The position numbers were made by a program, and so were the translations under genes. This document shows, in pieces, positions 9,110 to 16,580 of a stretch of DNA of 64,000 bases. The DNA is from Firmicutes bacterium ASF500 (GTDB taxonomy: Bacteria; Bacillota; Clostridia; Oscillospirales; Oscillospiraceae): contig CP097573.1 in NCBI GenBank assembly GCA_000492175.2, positions 2,294,001 through 2,358,000 of the forward strand, in the 5' to 3' direction. Below the pieces are notes generated by a model. The model did not search any database, was not told where the DNA came from, and worked only from the letters and a program-made list of their open reading frames with translations. Position 1 is the first letter of the stretch; every line of letters starts with the position of its first letter.

Positions 9110-9277
9110 ATGCCGAAAATTGACGCGCAGCTGGGCGTGCGGGTGACGAAGGACCTGAAAGCCCGTTTGACGGCTCAGGCGAGGAGCGAGCGGAAGAGCG
9201 TTTCCACCCTGGTGGTCCAGGTGGTAGAGGCCTATTTGGAGGCCAAGGGCAACGGGAAGCAGGAGCCTCCCAAATAA
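9110..9277 (+). CDS. Small ribbon-helix-helix (Arc/CopG-like) DNA-binding protein
   Basis: A 55-residue protein, MPKIDAQLGVRVTKDLKARL onward. The pattern fits an RHH fold: a short beta strand (QLGVRVT), a helix (KDLKARLTAQARSER), a turn with KSVSTLV and a second helix ending EAYLEAKG, then a basic tail. Such proteins bind DNA as dimers and often repress their own gene or act as antitoxins, but no toxin gene follows. It has its own promoter and AAAAGGAG, so expression is likely. Too short to name further. Confidence 0.72.
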   Translation: MPKIDAQLGVRVTKDLKARLTAQARSERKSVSTLVVQVVEAYLEAKGNGKQEPPK

Positions 9278-9358
9278 AAAGTGAACCGCCCCAGATTGTG
9301 CGGATAGGACAAAAAGGCCCCCGGAAGGATATTAAAGTGGCCCAGATAGCACGAAAAA

Positions 9359-9388
9359 CCCCGGATACCTGCTCCAAGGTATCCGGGG
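9359..9388 (-). terminator. Intrinsic terminator, minus strand (tadA side)
   Basis: CCCCGGATACCT pairs perfectly with AGGTATCCGGGG around a 6-nt loop. On the minus strand the stem is followed by TTTTT, so it would end transcription coming from tadA. On the plus strand, after the RHH gene, no T-run follows. Confidence 0.65.
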
Positions 9389-9412
9389 CTTCCCGTTGAA
9401 AAAGAGGATTAA

Positions 9413-9697
9413 AATGAAACGAACTGTCTCTTGCAGATGTTATATTACAGGAAAGATATTAACAAATCCAACGCCAGATGTTACAAAAGAATTAAATCGC
9501 ATAAAAATCGCTCCGGCTCTGGGAAATTTTTGGTGCTTTTGGACAGCCCTTGAAAAGGGGGACAGGCTGACGGAGCGACCCGTCAGCCTGTCAAAAAAAT
9601 GGAGGATAGAATGAAAAGATGTTCTTGCCTTGCGAGTATTAGTATAGCCAGGAGATTTTACAAAAGTTCACACCAGTTGTTACAAAAGCTTTAAATC
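9413..9697. repeat. Pair of imperfect AT-rich direct repeats around a hairpin
   Basis: Two units of about 85 bp (about 9417-9505 and 9611-9695) share ATGAAA near the start, an AGGA(A)AGAT segment, and a matching end with CCAG(A/T)TGTTACAAAAG and TTAAATC. Between them is a perfect 13-bp stem, GACAGGCTGACGG with CCGTCAGCCTGTC (9561-9592), and TCGCTCCG (9509-9516) facing CGGAGCGA (9571-9578). AT content is far above the surroundings. No convincing gene fills the 419-bp gap 9278-9696, although GGAGG precedes the second ATG. Nature unknown; possibly remnants of a small element or a structured RNA. Confidence 0.45.
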
Positions 9698-10140
9698 TAA
9701 CGCAGCTTCTGAAAAAATTCCTGGAGGACGGCTTCACACTCCCGCTCCAGGGGGCCCTGATAGATGCGGGGGCGGTGGTTGAAGCGCTCCTCGAAGAGGT
9801 TGAGCACCGACCCGCAGCACCCGGCCTTCTCGTCCTTAACCCCGTAGCGGACCTCCTCCACCCGGGCATTGACGATGGCCCCGGCGCACATGGGGCAGGG
9901 CTCCAGGGTGACGTAGAGGACGCAGCGGTGGAGCCGCCAGCTGCCCAGCCGGGCGCAGGCGTTCCGGATGGCCTCCACCTCGGCGTGGGCGGTGGCGTCC
10001 CCCACCTCCTCCCGGCGGTTGCGCCCCCGGCCAATGACTTCCCCGTCCCGGACGATGACACAGCCCACCGGCACGTCGCCGCCGGCGGCGGCCTCCCGGG
10101 CCAGCTCCAGCGCCTGACTCATATAGGCCTCGTGGTCCAC
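9697..10140 (-). CDS. tadA: tRNA-specific adenosine deaminase TadA
   Basis: Zinc enzyme that converts A34 to inosine in tRNA-Arg(ACG). It has 147 residues, close to the family length. The zinc and proton-transfer residues are visible: His52-Ala-Glu54 in ATAHAEVEA and Cys82/Cys85 in PCPMCAGA; the TadA-type NLFEERFNHRPRI stretch follows. The GTG at 10140 has GGGGGGAG six bases before it; an ATG six codons later is the alternative. Transcribed alone, convergent with the small RHH gene and divergent from the secreted protein gene at 10262. Confidence 0.95.
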   Translation of the reverse strand: MDHEAYMSQALELAREAAAGGDVPVGCVIVRDGEVIGRGRNRREEVGDATAHAEVEAIRNACARLGSWRLHRCVLYVTLEPCPMCAGAIVNARVEEVRYGVKDEKAGCCGSVLNLFEERFNHRPRIYQGPLERECEAVLQEFFQKLR

Positions 10141-10261
10141 AGCGGTCTCCCCCCTTTCAGTCCCACTATTTTACCCCGCCGGCCCGGTTTTCGCAAGGGG
10201 CATATTGACAGGCCGCGGGGCGGGCTGTACAATGGAGTATCAAAAAAAGGAGGATGCTTCG

Positions 10262-11056
10262 ATGAAAAAGAGAGCGGTTTCCTTTGTTCTCACGCTGATC
10301 CTCTGTCTGACGCTGGCCCCCTGGGCGCTGGCCGCGGATGGTATGGCTTACGCCTCCACCCAGAGCGTGGAGGTGGATGGCGCGCCGGTGGAGTTTCAGA
10401 TGTACGCGCTGAAGGACAGCGACGGAAATCCCACCAACTATGTCAAGCTCCGGGATGTGGCCCATGTGCTCAACAGTACCCCGGCCCGGTTCTGGGTGGG
10501 GTATGACGGCGCTATTGCCATCATTACCGGATCGGTCTATGTCGATCAGGGCTCCGAGATGCACACACCCTACTCCGGCGACCGGAGCTATCGGAGGGGC
10601 GGCGGCCCGGTGCGGGTAGACGGCGCCCTTGTGAGCCTGGAGTCCATTATCCTCACCGACGACCAGGGCGGGGACTATACCTATTTCAAGCTCCGGGACC
10701 TGGGCGAGGCTCTGGGCTTCACCGTGGGGTGGACCAGCCAGCGGGGCGTCTATATCGAGACCGGCGTACCCGCCGAGCCCACCGGGCCCATCATCCCCGT
10801 CCAGCCGGAAACGCCCACCCAGCCCACTTATCCCACAACGCCGGTTCATCCCACGCAGCCTACCTACCCCACGACGCCGGTCAACCCGGCCCCGCCTACC
10901 CAGCCCTCTACCCCCTCCGGCGGAACTGTCTACGTCACGAAAACCGGTAAACGGTATCATTACAGCAGTACCTGCAACGGCGGCACCTACTACGCCTCTA
11001 CCCTGAGCGACGCTCTCGCCCGGGGGCTGACTGCCTGCAATAAATGCGTCAACTGA
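10262..11056 (+). CDS. Secreted protein with stalk-type domain and Ada-like Cys tail
   Basis: 264 residues. A signal peptide covers about residues 1-25 (KKR, hydrophobic core, then ALAA). Residues about 30-180 resemble the copper amine oxidase N-terminal (stalk) domain common in clostridial cell-surface proteins, with two copies of a Y.KLRD(V/L)....G pattern (NYVKLRDVAHVLN and YFKLRDLGEALG). A Pro/Thr linker (about 182-222) with repeated QPTYPTTPV units follows. The last 40 residues, with YVTKTGKRYH, STCNGG and ACNKC, look like the small Cys/His metal-binding unit seen at the end of some secreted nucleases. It acts outside the cell; its binding partner is unknown. AAAGGAGG precedes the ATG. 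Confidence 0.8.
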   Translation: MKKRAVSFVLTLILCLTLAPWALAADGMAYASTQSVEVDGAPVEFQMYALKDSDGNPTNYVKLRDVAHVLNSTPARFWVGYDGAIAIITGSVYVDQGSEMHTPYSGDRSYRRGGGPVRVDGALVSLESIILTDDQGGDYTYFKLRDLGEALGFTVGWTSQRGVYIETGVPAEPTGPIIPVQPETPTQPTYPTTPVHPTQPTYPTTPVNPAPPTQPSTPSGGTVYVTKTGKRYHYSSTCNGGTYYASTLSDALARGLTACNKCVN

Positions 11057-11071
11057 CAGCTTGAACAAAAA

Positions 11072-11104
11072 GCGGCCTGTCTGCCAACCAAGCAGACAGG
11101 CCGC
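11072..11104 (-). terminator. Terminator between secreted protein gene and murE
   Basis: GCGGCCTGTCTGC and GCAGACAGGCCGC form a perfect 13-bp stem with a 7-nt loop. On the minus strand it is followed by TTTTTGTT, so it mainly serves murE; it may also stop plus-strand transcripts. Confidence 0.8.
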
Positions 11105-11110
11105 AAGTTA

Positions 11111-12571
11111 TTAGGGCTGGCGACGCAGATGCTCCAGCACCACCTGCTCCTCGGAGAAAAAGTGCTTCACGCCCTTGATCTCCTGATACTCCTCGTGGCC
11201 CTTGCCGATAAGGGCGATAATGTCGCCCTCCTGGGCCTGGTTCATGACCCAGCGGATGGCGTCGGCCCGGTCGGGGATGGTGACGTATTTGCCGTCGTGG
11301 CGGGCCAGGCCCACCTTGATGTCCTCATTGATGGACTCCACCTCCTCGTCCCGGGGGTTGTCCATGGTAAGCACGGTGAGGTCGGCGTATTTGGCGCTCA
11401 TCTCCCCCATGTCGTACCGGCGCAGGCGGGAGCGGTTGCCGCCGCCGCCGAAGAGGCAGATCAGCCGGTGGGGGTTGTACGCCCGGAGCATAGACAGCAG
11501 GTTTTCGGCGCTGACGGCGTTGTGGGCGTAGTCGATGAGGAGGGTGTAGTGCCCCGGGGTGGGCAGGACCTGGGTGCGGCCCTTCACCCGGACGGTCTCC
11601 AGTCCGGCGGCGATGGCCTTTTGGCTGATGCCCGCCAGGTCCGCCGCCGCCAGGGCGGCCAGGGCGTTTTCCACATTGAAGCGCCCAGGCATATTGAGCA
11701 GAAATTCCCCGGACACAGGGCCGGAGGCGGTGAAGCGGCTCCCCAAAAAGCCGGGGCGGCGCTCCTCGGCGATCTCCCCCGCCCGGTAGTCTGCGGGCTG
11801 AGACATGGAGAAGGTGCGCAGGGGGCACAGGGCCCCCTCGGTGACCTCCTGACAGTGTTCGTCGTCGATGTTCACCAGCCCCTGCCTGCACTGCCGGAAC
11901 ATCAGCCGCTTGCATTGCAGATATTCCTCAAAGCTCTCGTGCTCCCCGGGGCCGATGTGGTCGGGGGACAGATTCAGAAACACGCCGATGTCAAATTGGA
12001 CGCCGGCGGTGCGCCGGAGCTTGAAGCCCTGGGAGGAGGCCTCCATCACCACATGGGAGCACCCCGCGTCGGCCATCCGGCGGAAGAGGGAGTGGAGCTC
12101 GTAGGACTCGGGGGTGGTGTTCTTGGTCTCCACCTTCTCCCCGGCGATCACCGCGCCGATGGTGCCGATCATGCCCACCCTGTGGCCCGCCGCCTCCAGA
12201 ATGGCCTTGAGCATATGGGCGGTGGTGGTCTTGCCCTTGGTGCCGGTGAGGCCGATCACCGTCATCTCCTCCGCCGGGTGGCCGAACCAGGCCGCGGCCA
12301 GCAGAGCCAGGGCGGCGCGGCTGTCCTCCACCCGCAGGACCGCGGTCCCCCCGGGAACGGGGACCTCCCGCTCCACCACCAGGGCGGCGGCTCCGGCCTC
12401 CAGGGCTTTGGAAATATAGTCGTGGCCGTCGGTCTGGAAGCCGGTGAGGCAGACGAAGAGACTGCCGGGGATTACCTTGCGGGAGTCATACTCCAGGGCG
12501 GAAATTTCCACATCCAGCGACCCGGCGTCCAGGGTGAAGTCCAGGTCCTTAACCAGCTGAGAAAGCTTCAT
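11111..12571 (-). CDS. murE: UDP-N-acetylmuramyl-tripeptide synthetase (MurE type)
   Basis: Mur ligase of 486 residues that adds the third amino acid to UDP-MurNAc-L-Ala-D-Glu in cytoplasmic peptidoglycan synthesis. ATP loop GTKGKTT at 110-116; substrate segment TKNTTPES; Mur ligase C-terminal domain with the motif D404-N-P-R407, which marks meso-diaminopimelate specificity. Directly downstream of dapF, which makes meso-DAP, with a 4-bp ATGA overlap, so precursor supply and use are coupled. One oddity is GGGGNRSRLRR where MurE proteins usually have G(C)GGDRD; this may point to a MurE paralogue group. Function is secure at the Mur-ligase level, slightly less so for the exact amino acid. Confidence 0.92.
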   Translation of the reverse strand: MKLSQLVKDLDFTLDAGSLDVEISALEYDSRKVIPGSLFVCLTGFQTDGHDYISKALEAGAAALVVEREVPVPGGTAVLRVEDSRAALALLAAAWFGHPAEEMTVIGLTGTKGKTTTAHMLKAILEAAGHRVGMIGTIGAVIAGEKVETKNTTPESYELHSLFRRMADAGCSHVVMEASSQGFKLRRTAGVQFDIGVFLNLSPDHIGPGEHESFEEYLQCKRLMFRQCRQGLVNIDDEHCQEVTEGALCPLRTFSMSQPADYRAGEIAEERRPGFLGSRFTASGPVSGEFLLNMPGRFNVENALAALAAADLAGISQKAIAAGLETVRVKGRTQVLPTPGHYTLLIDYAHNAVSAENLLSMLRAYNPHRLICLFGGGGNRSRLRRYDMGEMSAKYADLTVLTMDNPRDEEVESINEDIKVGLARHDGKYVTIPDRADAIRWVMNQAQEGDIIALIGKGHEEYQEIKGVKHFFSEEQVVLEHLRRQP

Positions 12572-13410
12572 TGATACAGCACCCCCTCAAAGACGGTATG
12601 GGACGGGCCGGTCATGCGGACGTGTCCGTCCGACTCCCGCCAGTCCACCTGTAAAATTCCGCCGATCTGCTCCACCTGGACCTGCCGCTCGGTCAGCCCC
12701 AGCAGAGCGGCGGCCACCGCCGCCGTGCAGCAGCCGGTGCCGCAGCCGATGGTCTCGCCGGTCCCCCGCTCCCACTCCCGGATCTTGATGTAATCCCGAG
12801 AAACCACCTGGGCGAAGGTGACGTTGGTTTTGTTGGGGAAGAGGTCGGTCATGTGCTCGATGGCGGGGCCGTATTTGGCCACGTCGAAGGAGGCGGTGTC
12901 GTCAATAAACATGACGCAGTGGGGGTTACCCCAGGAAATGGCGGTCATGTGAAAGGTTTGGTCAACTGCCTTGACGGGCTGGTTGACGAACTGATCCAGA
13001 GGGGTGTTCACCGGCACGGCGGCGGCGCTGAGCCGGGGCTGACCGATGTCGGCGGTGATGTTTACCGCCTGGCCGCCCTCCACCTGGAGCCAGATGTGCT
13101 GCATCCCTCCCAGGGTCTCGATCTCGAACTCGGTTTTCTGGGTGAGCCCGTGGTCGTAGACATATTTCGATAGGGAGCGCAGGGCGTTGCCGCACATCTC
13201 CCCCTCGCTGCCGTCGGGGTTGAACATCCGCATCCGGAACTCCCCCCGGTCCGACGGACAAATCAGCACCAGCCCGTCGGAGCCGATGCCGAAGTGCCGG
13301 TCGCTCACCCGCCGGGCCAGTGCGCCGGGGTCGTCAACCTGTTGAGTGATGGCGTTGACATACACGTAATCGTTGCCATAGGCCTGCATTTTGGTGAATT
13401 GTAGCTCCAT
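12568..13410 (-). CDS. dapF: Diaminopimelate epimerase
   Basis: Converts LL-DAP to meso-DAP for lysine and cell-wall synthesis. 280 residues with both catalytic cysteines: Cys73 in GEMCGNALR and Cys223 in IGCGTGCC. Two-fold alpha/beta repeats as expected. The ATG at 13410 is preceded by AAGGAGAG; a longer in-frame extension reads through a palindromic repeat and is rejected. First gene of a dapF-murE unit with overlapping stop and start. Confidence 0.96.
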   Translation of the reverse strand: MELQFTKMQAYGNDYVYVNAITQQVDDPGALARRVSDRHFGIGSDGLVLICPSDRGEFRMRMFNPDGSEGEMCGNALRSLSKYVYDHGLTQKTEFEIETLGGMQHIWLQVEGGQAVNITADIGQPRLSAAAVPVNTPLDQFVNQPVKAVDQTFHMTAISWGNPHCVMFIDDTASFDVAKYGPAIEHMTDLFPNKTNVTFAQVVSRDYIKIREWERGTGETIGCGTGCCTAAVAAALLGLTERQVQVEQIGGILQVDWRESDGHVRMTGPSHTVFEGVLYQ

Positions 13411-13436
13411 GGTGTTCTCTCCTTGTGTGGAAATGT

Positions 13437-13463
13437 GTAGGGGCGGCCACAGGTCGCCCCTAC
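13437..13463. repeat. Minimal 27-bp copy of the GTAGGG...CCCTAC palindrome
   Basis: Nine-base arms GTAGGGGCG and CGCCCCTAC are exact inverted copies around a 9-bp centre. It is the shortest copy in the window and lies in the 68-bp gap between the downstream end of the PLP-enzyme gene and dapF. Confidence 0.75.
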
Positions 13464-13478
13464 GGTATCCGTTCAAAA

Positions 13479-14657
13479 TCATGCCAGGGCCTGCTCCAGG
13501 TCGGCGATGATGTCCTTGGGGTTCTCGATGCCGATGGAGATGCGGATAAACCGCTCGTTGATGCCCAGGGCCTCCCGCACGTCCACAGGGATGGACTCAT
13601 GGGTCTGGGTCATGGGGTAGGTGACCAGGCTCTCCACGCCGCCCAGGCTCTCGGCGAACATGATGAGCTTCACCCGGGACAGCAGATTCATGGTGGTCTC
13701 CAGGCTGTCCAGCTCGAAGGAGATCATACCGGAGAAGCCGGTGGTCTGCTTGGTCATGGTGGCGTAGTCCTTGTGGTCCTCGAAGCCGGTGAAGTAGACC
13801 TTCTTCACCTTGGGGTGCTTCCGCAGCCAGTGGGCCACCTCCATGGCGTTGGAGTTGTGCCGCTCCATCCGCAGGGCCAGGGTCTTCAGCCCCCGGAGGA
13901 GGAGCCAGCAGTCCATAGGGGCCAGGCCGTTGCCGTGGGACTTGAGCTGAGCGTGGAAGAAATCGCACATCTCCTGGGACTTGGCTACGGCGATGCCGGC
14001 TACCACGTCGTTGTGGCCGCAGAGGTACTTGGTGCCGCTGTGGACCACCACGTCGGCCCCCAGGTCCAGGGGGCGCTGGAAATAGGGGGACATGAAGGTG
14101 TTGTCCACCACGCAGAGGGCCCCGATCTCATGGGCGATGTCCGCCAGGGCGGCGATGTCGGCCACCTTCATCATGGGGTTGGTGGGGGTCTCGATATAGA
14201 TCATTTTGGTCTCGGGGCGGATGGCTGCCCGGACGGCCTCCAGGTCGGACAGGTCGATCCAGGAGAAGGTACAGCCGAATTTGGAAAAAATCTCGTCGCA
14301 GATGCGGAAGGTGCCGCCGTAGATGTCGTCGGAGAGAATCACATGGCTGTTCTGGGGCAGCCAGGTAAACAGGGCCATATTGGCCGCCTGGCCGCTGGAG
14401 AAGGCAAAGCCCTCCAGGCCGTTCTCCAGAATGGCCATGGTGCGCTCCAGCTCCTGGCGGGTGGGGTTCTGCACCCGGGTGTAGTCATAGCCGGTGGAGA
14501 TGCCAAAGGCCCGGTGGCGGAAGGTGGCCGTCTGGAAAATGGGGAAGCTCACCGCCCCGGTGATGGGGTCGCAGCCCATACCGCCGTGTACCACCTTGGT
14601 GTCGAAGGCCATCTCCTCTTTGCGGTCGTAGTTGTCGTAATAACACTCGTTTTTCAT
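13479..14657 (-). CDS. PLP-dependent trans-sulfuration enzyme (cystathionine gamma-synthase/lyase family)
   Basis: Cys/Met metabolism enzyme of 392 residues. The PLP lysine is Lys210 in HSGTKYLCGHND; the cofactor-binding stretches SSGQAANMA, YGGTFR and VDNTFMSP are present, and SLGGVESLVTYP near the C-terminus is typical of gamma-synthase/gamma-lyase members. The sequence alone does not separate cystathionine gamma-synthase from gamma-lyase or methionine gamma-lyase. The ATG at 14657 has GGAGGAGCG upstream. Stands alone between dapF and the divergent AraC gene; no S-box or T-box is visible in the short leader. Confidence 0.88.
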   Translation of the reverse strand: MKNECYYDNYDRKEEMAFDTKVVHGGMGCDPITGAVSFPIFQTATFRHRAFGISTGYDYTRVQNPTRQELERTMAILENGLEGFAFSSGQAANMALFTWLPQNSHVILSDDIYGGTFRICDEIFSKFGCTFSWIDLSDLEAVRAAIRPETKMIYIETPTNPMMKVADIAALADIAHEIGALCVVDNTFMSPYFQRPLDLGADVVVHSGTKYLCGHNDVVAGIAVAKSQEMCDFFHAQLKSHGNGLAPMDCWLLLRGLKTLALRMERHNSNAMEVAHWLRKHPKVKKVYFTGFEDHKDYATMTKQTTGFSGMISFELDSLETTMNLLSRVKLIMFAESLGGVESLVTYPMTQTHESIPVDVREALGINERFIRISIGIENPKDIIADLEQALA

Positions 14658-14755
14658 AATACGCTCCTCCTGTTCCCGGCGGCCTTGCCCCCGGCTTGTC
14701 CAATTTGTACAATTAGTATAACGAAATTTTTTCCAAAATAATTTGCGGAAGGTGC

Positions 14756-14784
14756 TTTCTATCTTGCAAAAAATGCGGTATAAT
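14756..14784 (+). promoter_or_regulatory. Possible promoter for AraC-type gene
   Basis: TTTCTA (14756-14761), 17-bp spacer, TATAAT (14779-14784). The -35 box is weak. The resulting leader of about 240 nt would include the palindromic repeats at 14828-14958. Confidence 0.45.
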
Positions 14785-14827
14785 AGAAGTGAGAGCAAAG
14801 GAGCCTGCGGGCGAGGCGGGGGCCTAT

Positions 14828-14958
14828 GTAGGGCGGATAATATCCGCCCTACAGGGACGCACCCCCGCGGGACGTTGTAGGGCGGGACGACCCCGGCCCG
14901 CCGTCCACGGAGAGCGGGTGCCCTCGGGAGACGGCGCGCCGGGGTCGTCGCGCCCTAC
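14828..14958. repeat. 25-bp palindrome plus type A repeat in AraC leader
   Basis: 14828-14852 is an almost exact palindrome, GTAGGGCGGATA facing TATCCGCCCTAC. After a 24-bp linker, 14877-14958 is a type A unit. Outside them, AAAGGAGCCTGCGGGCGAG (from 14798) and a near copy (14982-15010, with a CCTGCC insertion) flank the pair as a direct repeat. The 374-bp gap 14658-15031 holds nothing else but a weak promoter. Confidence 0.8.
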
Positions 14959-15031
14959 ATCCAACGTCTCCCCTTGCGGGGAAAAGGAGCCTGCCGCCTG
15001 CGGGCGAGACGAGGAAAGACGGGGCAATGCT

Positions 15032-15880
15032 ATGATCCAACCGGCCAACTACCAGCGGCGGGGCTATCTCCATGAGGACTTCCGGCTGTTCCATCTGCGG
15101 GACATGGGGGTGGAGGAGATGGAGTATCACTACCACGAGTTTGACAAGATTGTGATTTTCCTGTCGGGCCGGGCCAGCTACATCATCGAGGGGCGCTCCT
15201 ATTTTCTGGAGCCCTGGGATGTACTGCTGGTGAGCCACCACCTGATTCATAAGCCGGTGACCAACCCGGAGCAGCCCTATGAGCGGGTGGTCATCTATCT
15301 CAACTCAGGCTTTCTCCGGTCCAGCGGCACCCGGGGGGAGGACCTGGGCCTGTGCTTCGACCTGGCCCGGGAGCGGCAGTTCGCCCTGATGCGCCCCGGC
15401 GGCGGGGAGCGGGAGGGGCTGGAGCGCCTTTTGGAGAACCTGGAGCGGGCCCTGGAGGACCGGGGCTTCGGCGGGGACCTGCTGGCCCGGACATGCTTTC
15501 TTCAGCTGCTGGTCCGCCTGAACCGGGACATGATGCGGGACCGCACTCACCGGGACCAGTCGGCGAGCCAGTACGACCCCAAGATCGCCCAGGCGCTGTC
15601 CTATATCAACGACCACCTGGGGGAGGAGCTGACAGTGGACGCCCTGGCCCGGCAGGTGTACACCAGCAAATACCACTTCATGCGCCGGTTCAAGGAGCTC
15701 ACCGGCTGTCCCGTTCACCAATATATTACCCAGAAGCGGCTGCTGGCCGCCGCCGGACTGCTGCGCGCCGGGGTGTCTGCCCAGGAGGCCTGCGGGCAAT
15801 GCGGTTTTCAGGATTACTCCGCCTTCCACCGGGCCTTCCGACGTCAGTTCGGCGCCACCCCCAGGGAGTTTATGCCATAA
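15032..15880 (+). CDS. AraC family transcriptional regulator with cupin sensor
   Basis: 282 residues. The N-terminal part (about 20-110) is an AraC-type cupin (HYHEFDKIVIFLSGRASYII, then LEPWDVLLVSHH), which usually binds a sugar or other small ligand. The C-terminal 100 residues hold the twin helix-turn-helix (LTVDALARQVYTSKYHFMRRF, then ACGQCGFQDYSAFHRAFRRQFG). No catabolic genes lie next to it, so its targets are unknown. The ATG at 15032 is the first start that does not read through repeat DNA; the ribosome binding site is poor. Confidence 0.9.
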   Translation: MIQPANYQRRGYLHEDFRLFHLRDMGVEEMEYHYHEFDKIVIFLSGRASYIIEGRSYFLEPWDVLLVSHHLIHKPVTNPEQPYERVVIYLNSGFLRSSGTRGEDLGLCFDLARERQFALMRPGGGEREGLERLLENLERALEDRGFGGDLLARTCFLQLLVRLNRDMMRDRTHRDQSASQYDPKIAQALSYINDHLGEELTVDALARQVYTSKYHFMRRFKELTGCPVHQYITQKRLLAAAGLLRAGVSAQEACGQCGFQDYSAFHRAFRRQFGATPREFMP

Positions 15881-15885
15881 AAATT

Positions 15886-15926
15886 CCCCGGAGCGGCCTA
15901 CCGGCCCCCCGGGGTACCCCCTTTTT
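15886..15926 (+). terminator. Possible terminator after AraC gene
   Basis: CCCCGG with CCGGGG, and inner GGCC with GGCC, form a GC-rich stem from 15886 to 15914; CTTTTT follows at 15921-15926. It overlaps the end of the convergent small gene. Confidence 0.45.
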
Positions 15927-16164
15927 CTCTCGCGCTGTAGAGCTCACAGGATTGATACAACAGATGGTCGCACCAGTGAAGCAGGCCCTCCAGGGTACAC
16001 AGCTGCTCGTTGACCTTCCGCTGACATTCTGCCTCAAATTCCTCCATCTGCTCCCGCAGGCTCCGGACGGCTATGATAAGCTCCCAAAGGTCGTTGTTGG
16101 GGTCAGCCGGGTCGTGGGGCAGCTCTGCCAGCTGGCTGCTATGTAAAGCGCTTTGTTCTTCCAA
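15898..16164 (-). CDS. Small acidic alpha-helical protein, unknown function
   Basis: About 88 residues if translation begins at TTG 16164, 94 if at ATG 16182. The promoter at 16183-16211 would start the RNA near 16176, downstream of the ATG, and GAGGTG sits six bases before the TTG, so the TTG is preferred. The sequence is mostly helical and charged (NNDLWELIIAVRSLREQMEEFEAECQRKVNEQ), possibly a coiled coil, with scattered Cys. Divergent from the XRE regulator at 16233, sharing its control region. No family recognised; function unknown. Confidence 0.6.
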   Translation of the reverse strand: MEEQSALHSSQLAELPHDPADPNNDLWELIIAVRSLREQMEEFEAECQRKVNEQLCTLEGLLHWCDHLLYQSCELYSAREKGGTPGGR

Positions 16165-16182
16165 TATAATCACCTCACACAT

Positions 16183-16211
16183 AGTATAGACTGATTCGGT
16201 CTAAAATGCAA
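16183..16211 (-). promoter_or_regulatory. Promoter for small helical protein gene
   Basis: Minus strand: TTGCAT (16211-16206), 17-bp spacer, TATACT (16188-16183). It overlaps the dyad at 16198-16228, so the neighbouring XRE protein could repress it. Confidence 0.6.
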
Positions 16212-16228
16212 TAGAACATTTTGGTCTA
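16198..16228. promoter_or_regulatory. Operator-like repeat in the XRE intergenic region
   Basis: AAAATG (16203-16208) faces CATTTT (16217-16222), and GGTCTAA occurs twice in direct orientation just outside. It lies between the divergent small gene and the XRE gene. A GTCTA/TAGAC theme also occurs in the dyad at 42240-42260 beside another XRE gene. Confidence 0.4.
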
Positions 16229-16232
16229 AGCT

Positions 16233-16472
16233 ATGCTGGTTTCGGTGATGAATATGTATTTGCGCCTGCGTGATCTTCGGGAAGATCATGATTTAACGCA
16301 AAAGGAATTGAGCGAGGCGATCAATGTTACACAGCGCTCCTACTCCTACTATGAGCGGGGAGATCATATGATTCCGCTGGAAGTTCTTTGCCGGCTGGCT
16401 GAATATTATCACACCAGTGTGGACTATCTCCTGGGGCGGACCGGCAATCCAAAGCCGTATCCTCCGAAATAA
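16233..16472 (+). CDS. XRE family helix-turn-helix regulator
   Basis: 79 residues, essentially one HTH_3 domain: LRLRDLREDHDLTQKELSEAI, then VTQRSYSYYERGDHMIPLEVLCRLAEYYHTSVDYLLGRT, a phage-repressor-like fold that binds DNA as a dimer. In-frame ATGs at 16248 and 16254 are possible starts; none has a strong ribosome binding site. Probably controls itself and the divergent small gene. Confidence 0.88.
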   Translation: MLVSVMNMYLRLRDLREDHDLTQKELSEAINVTQRSYSYYERGDHMIPLEVLCRLAEYYHTSVDYLLGRTGNPKPYPPK

Positions 16473-16496
16473 GCGAAAACTGGCAAAAATTTTTTC

Positions 16497-16525
16497 GTGA
16501 CATTTTGCGTGGTTTGGTGTATGAT
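16497..16525 (+). promoter_or_regulatory. Promoter for HD-domain gene
   Basis: GTGACA (16497-16502), 17-bp spacer, TATGAT (16520-16525), about 55 bp before the ATG at 16581. Confidence 0.6.
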
Positions 16526-16580
16526 GTGGGCAGAAAATAGGATGCCCTCATACAATAATCGACAGAAAGGAATGATTCCA

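Noticed and set aside
9396..9614. 72-codon frame after the minus-strand terminator near tadA
   Set aside because: Runs through the hairpin at 9561-9592 and the direct-repeat DNA, lacks a good ribosome binding site and resembles no family.
9278..9696. SRP RNA (scr/ffs) next to tadA, as in Bacillus
   Set aside because: The conserved SRP Alu/S-domain core (GGAAGGAAGCA-type loop) is not present on either strand.
14658..15031. Riboswitch (S-box or T-box) upstream of the trans-sulfuration gene
   Set aside because: The minus-strand leader of that gene is short and shows no T-box sequence or SAM-type stems; the structured DNA upstream is palindromic repeat.
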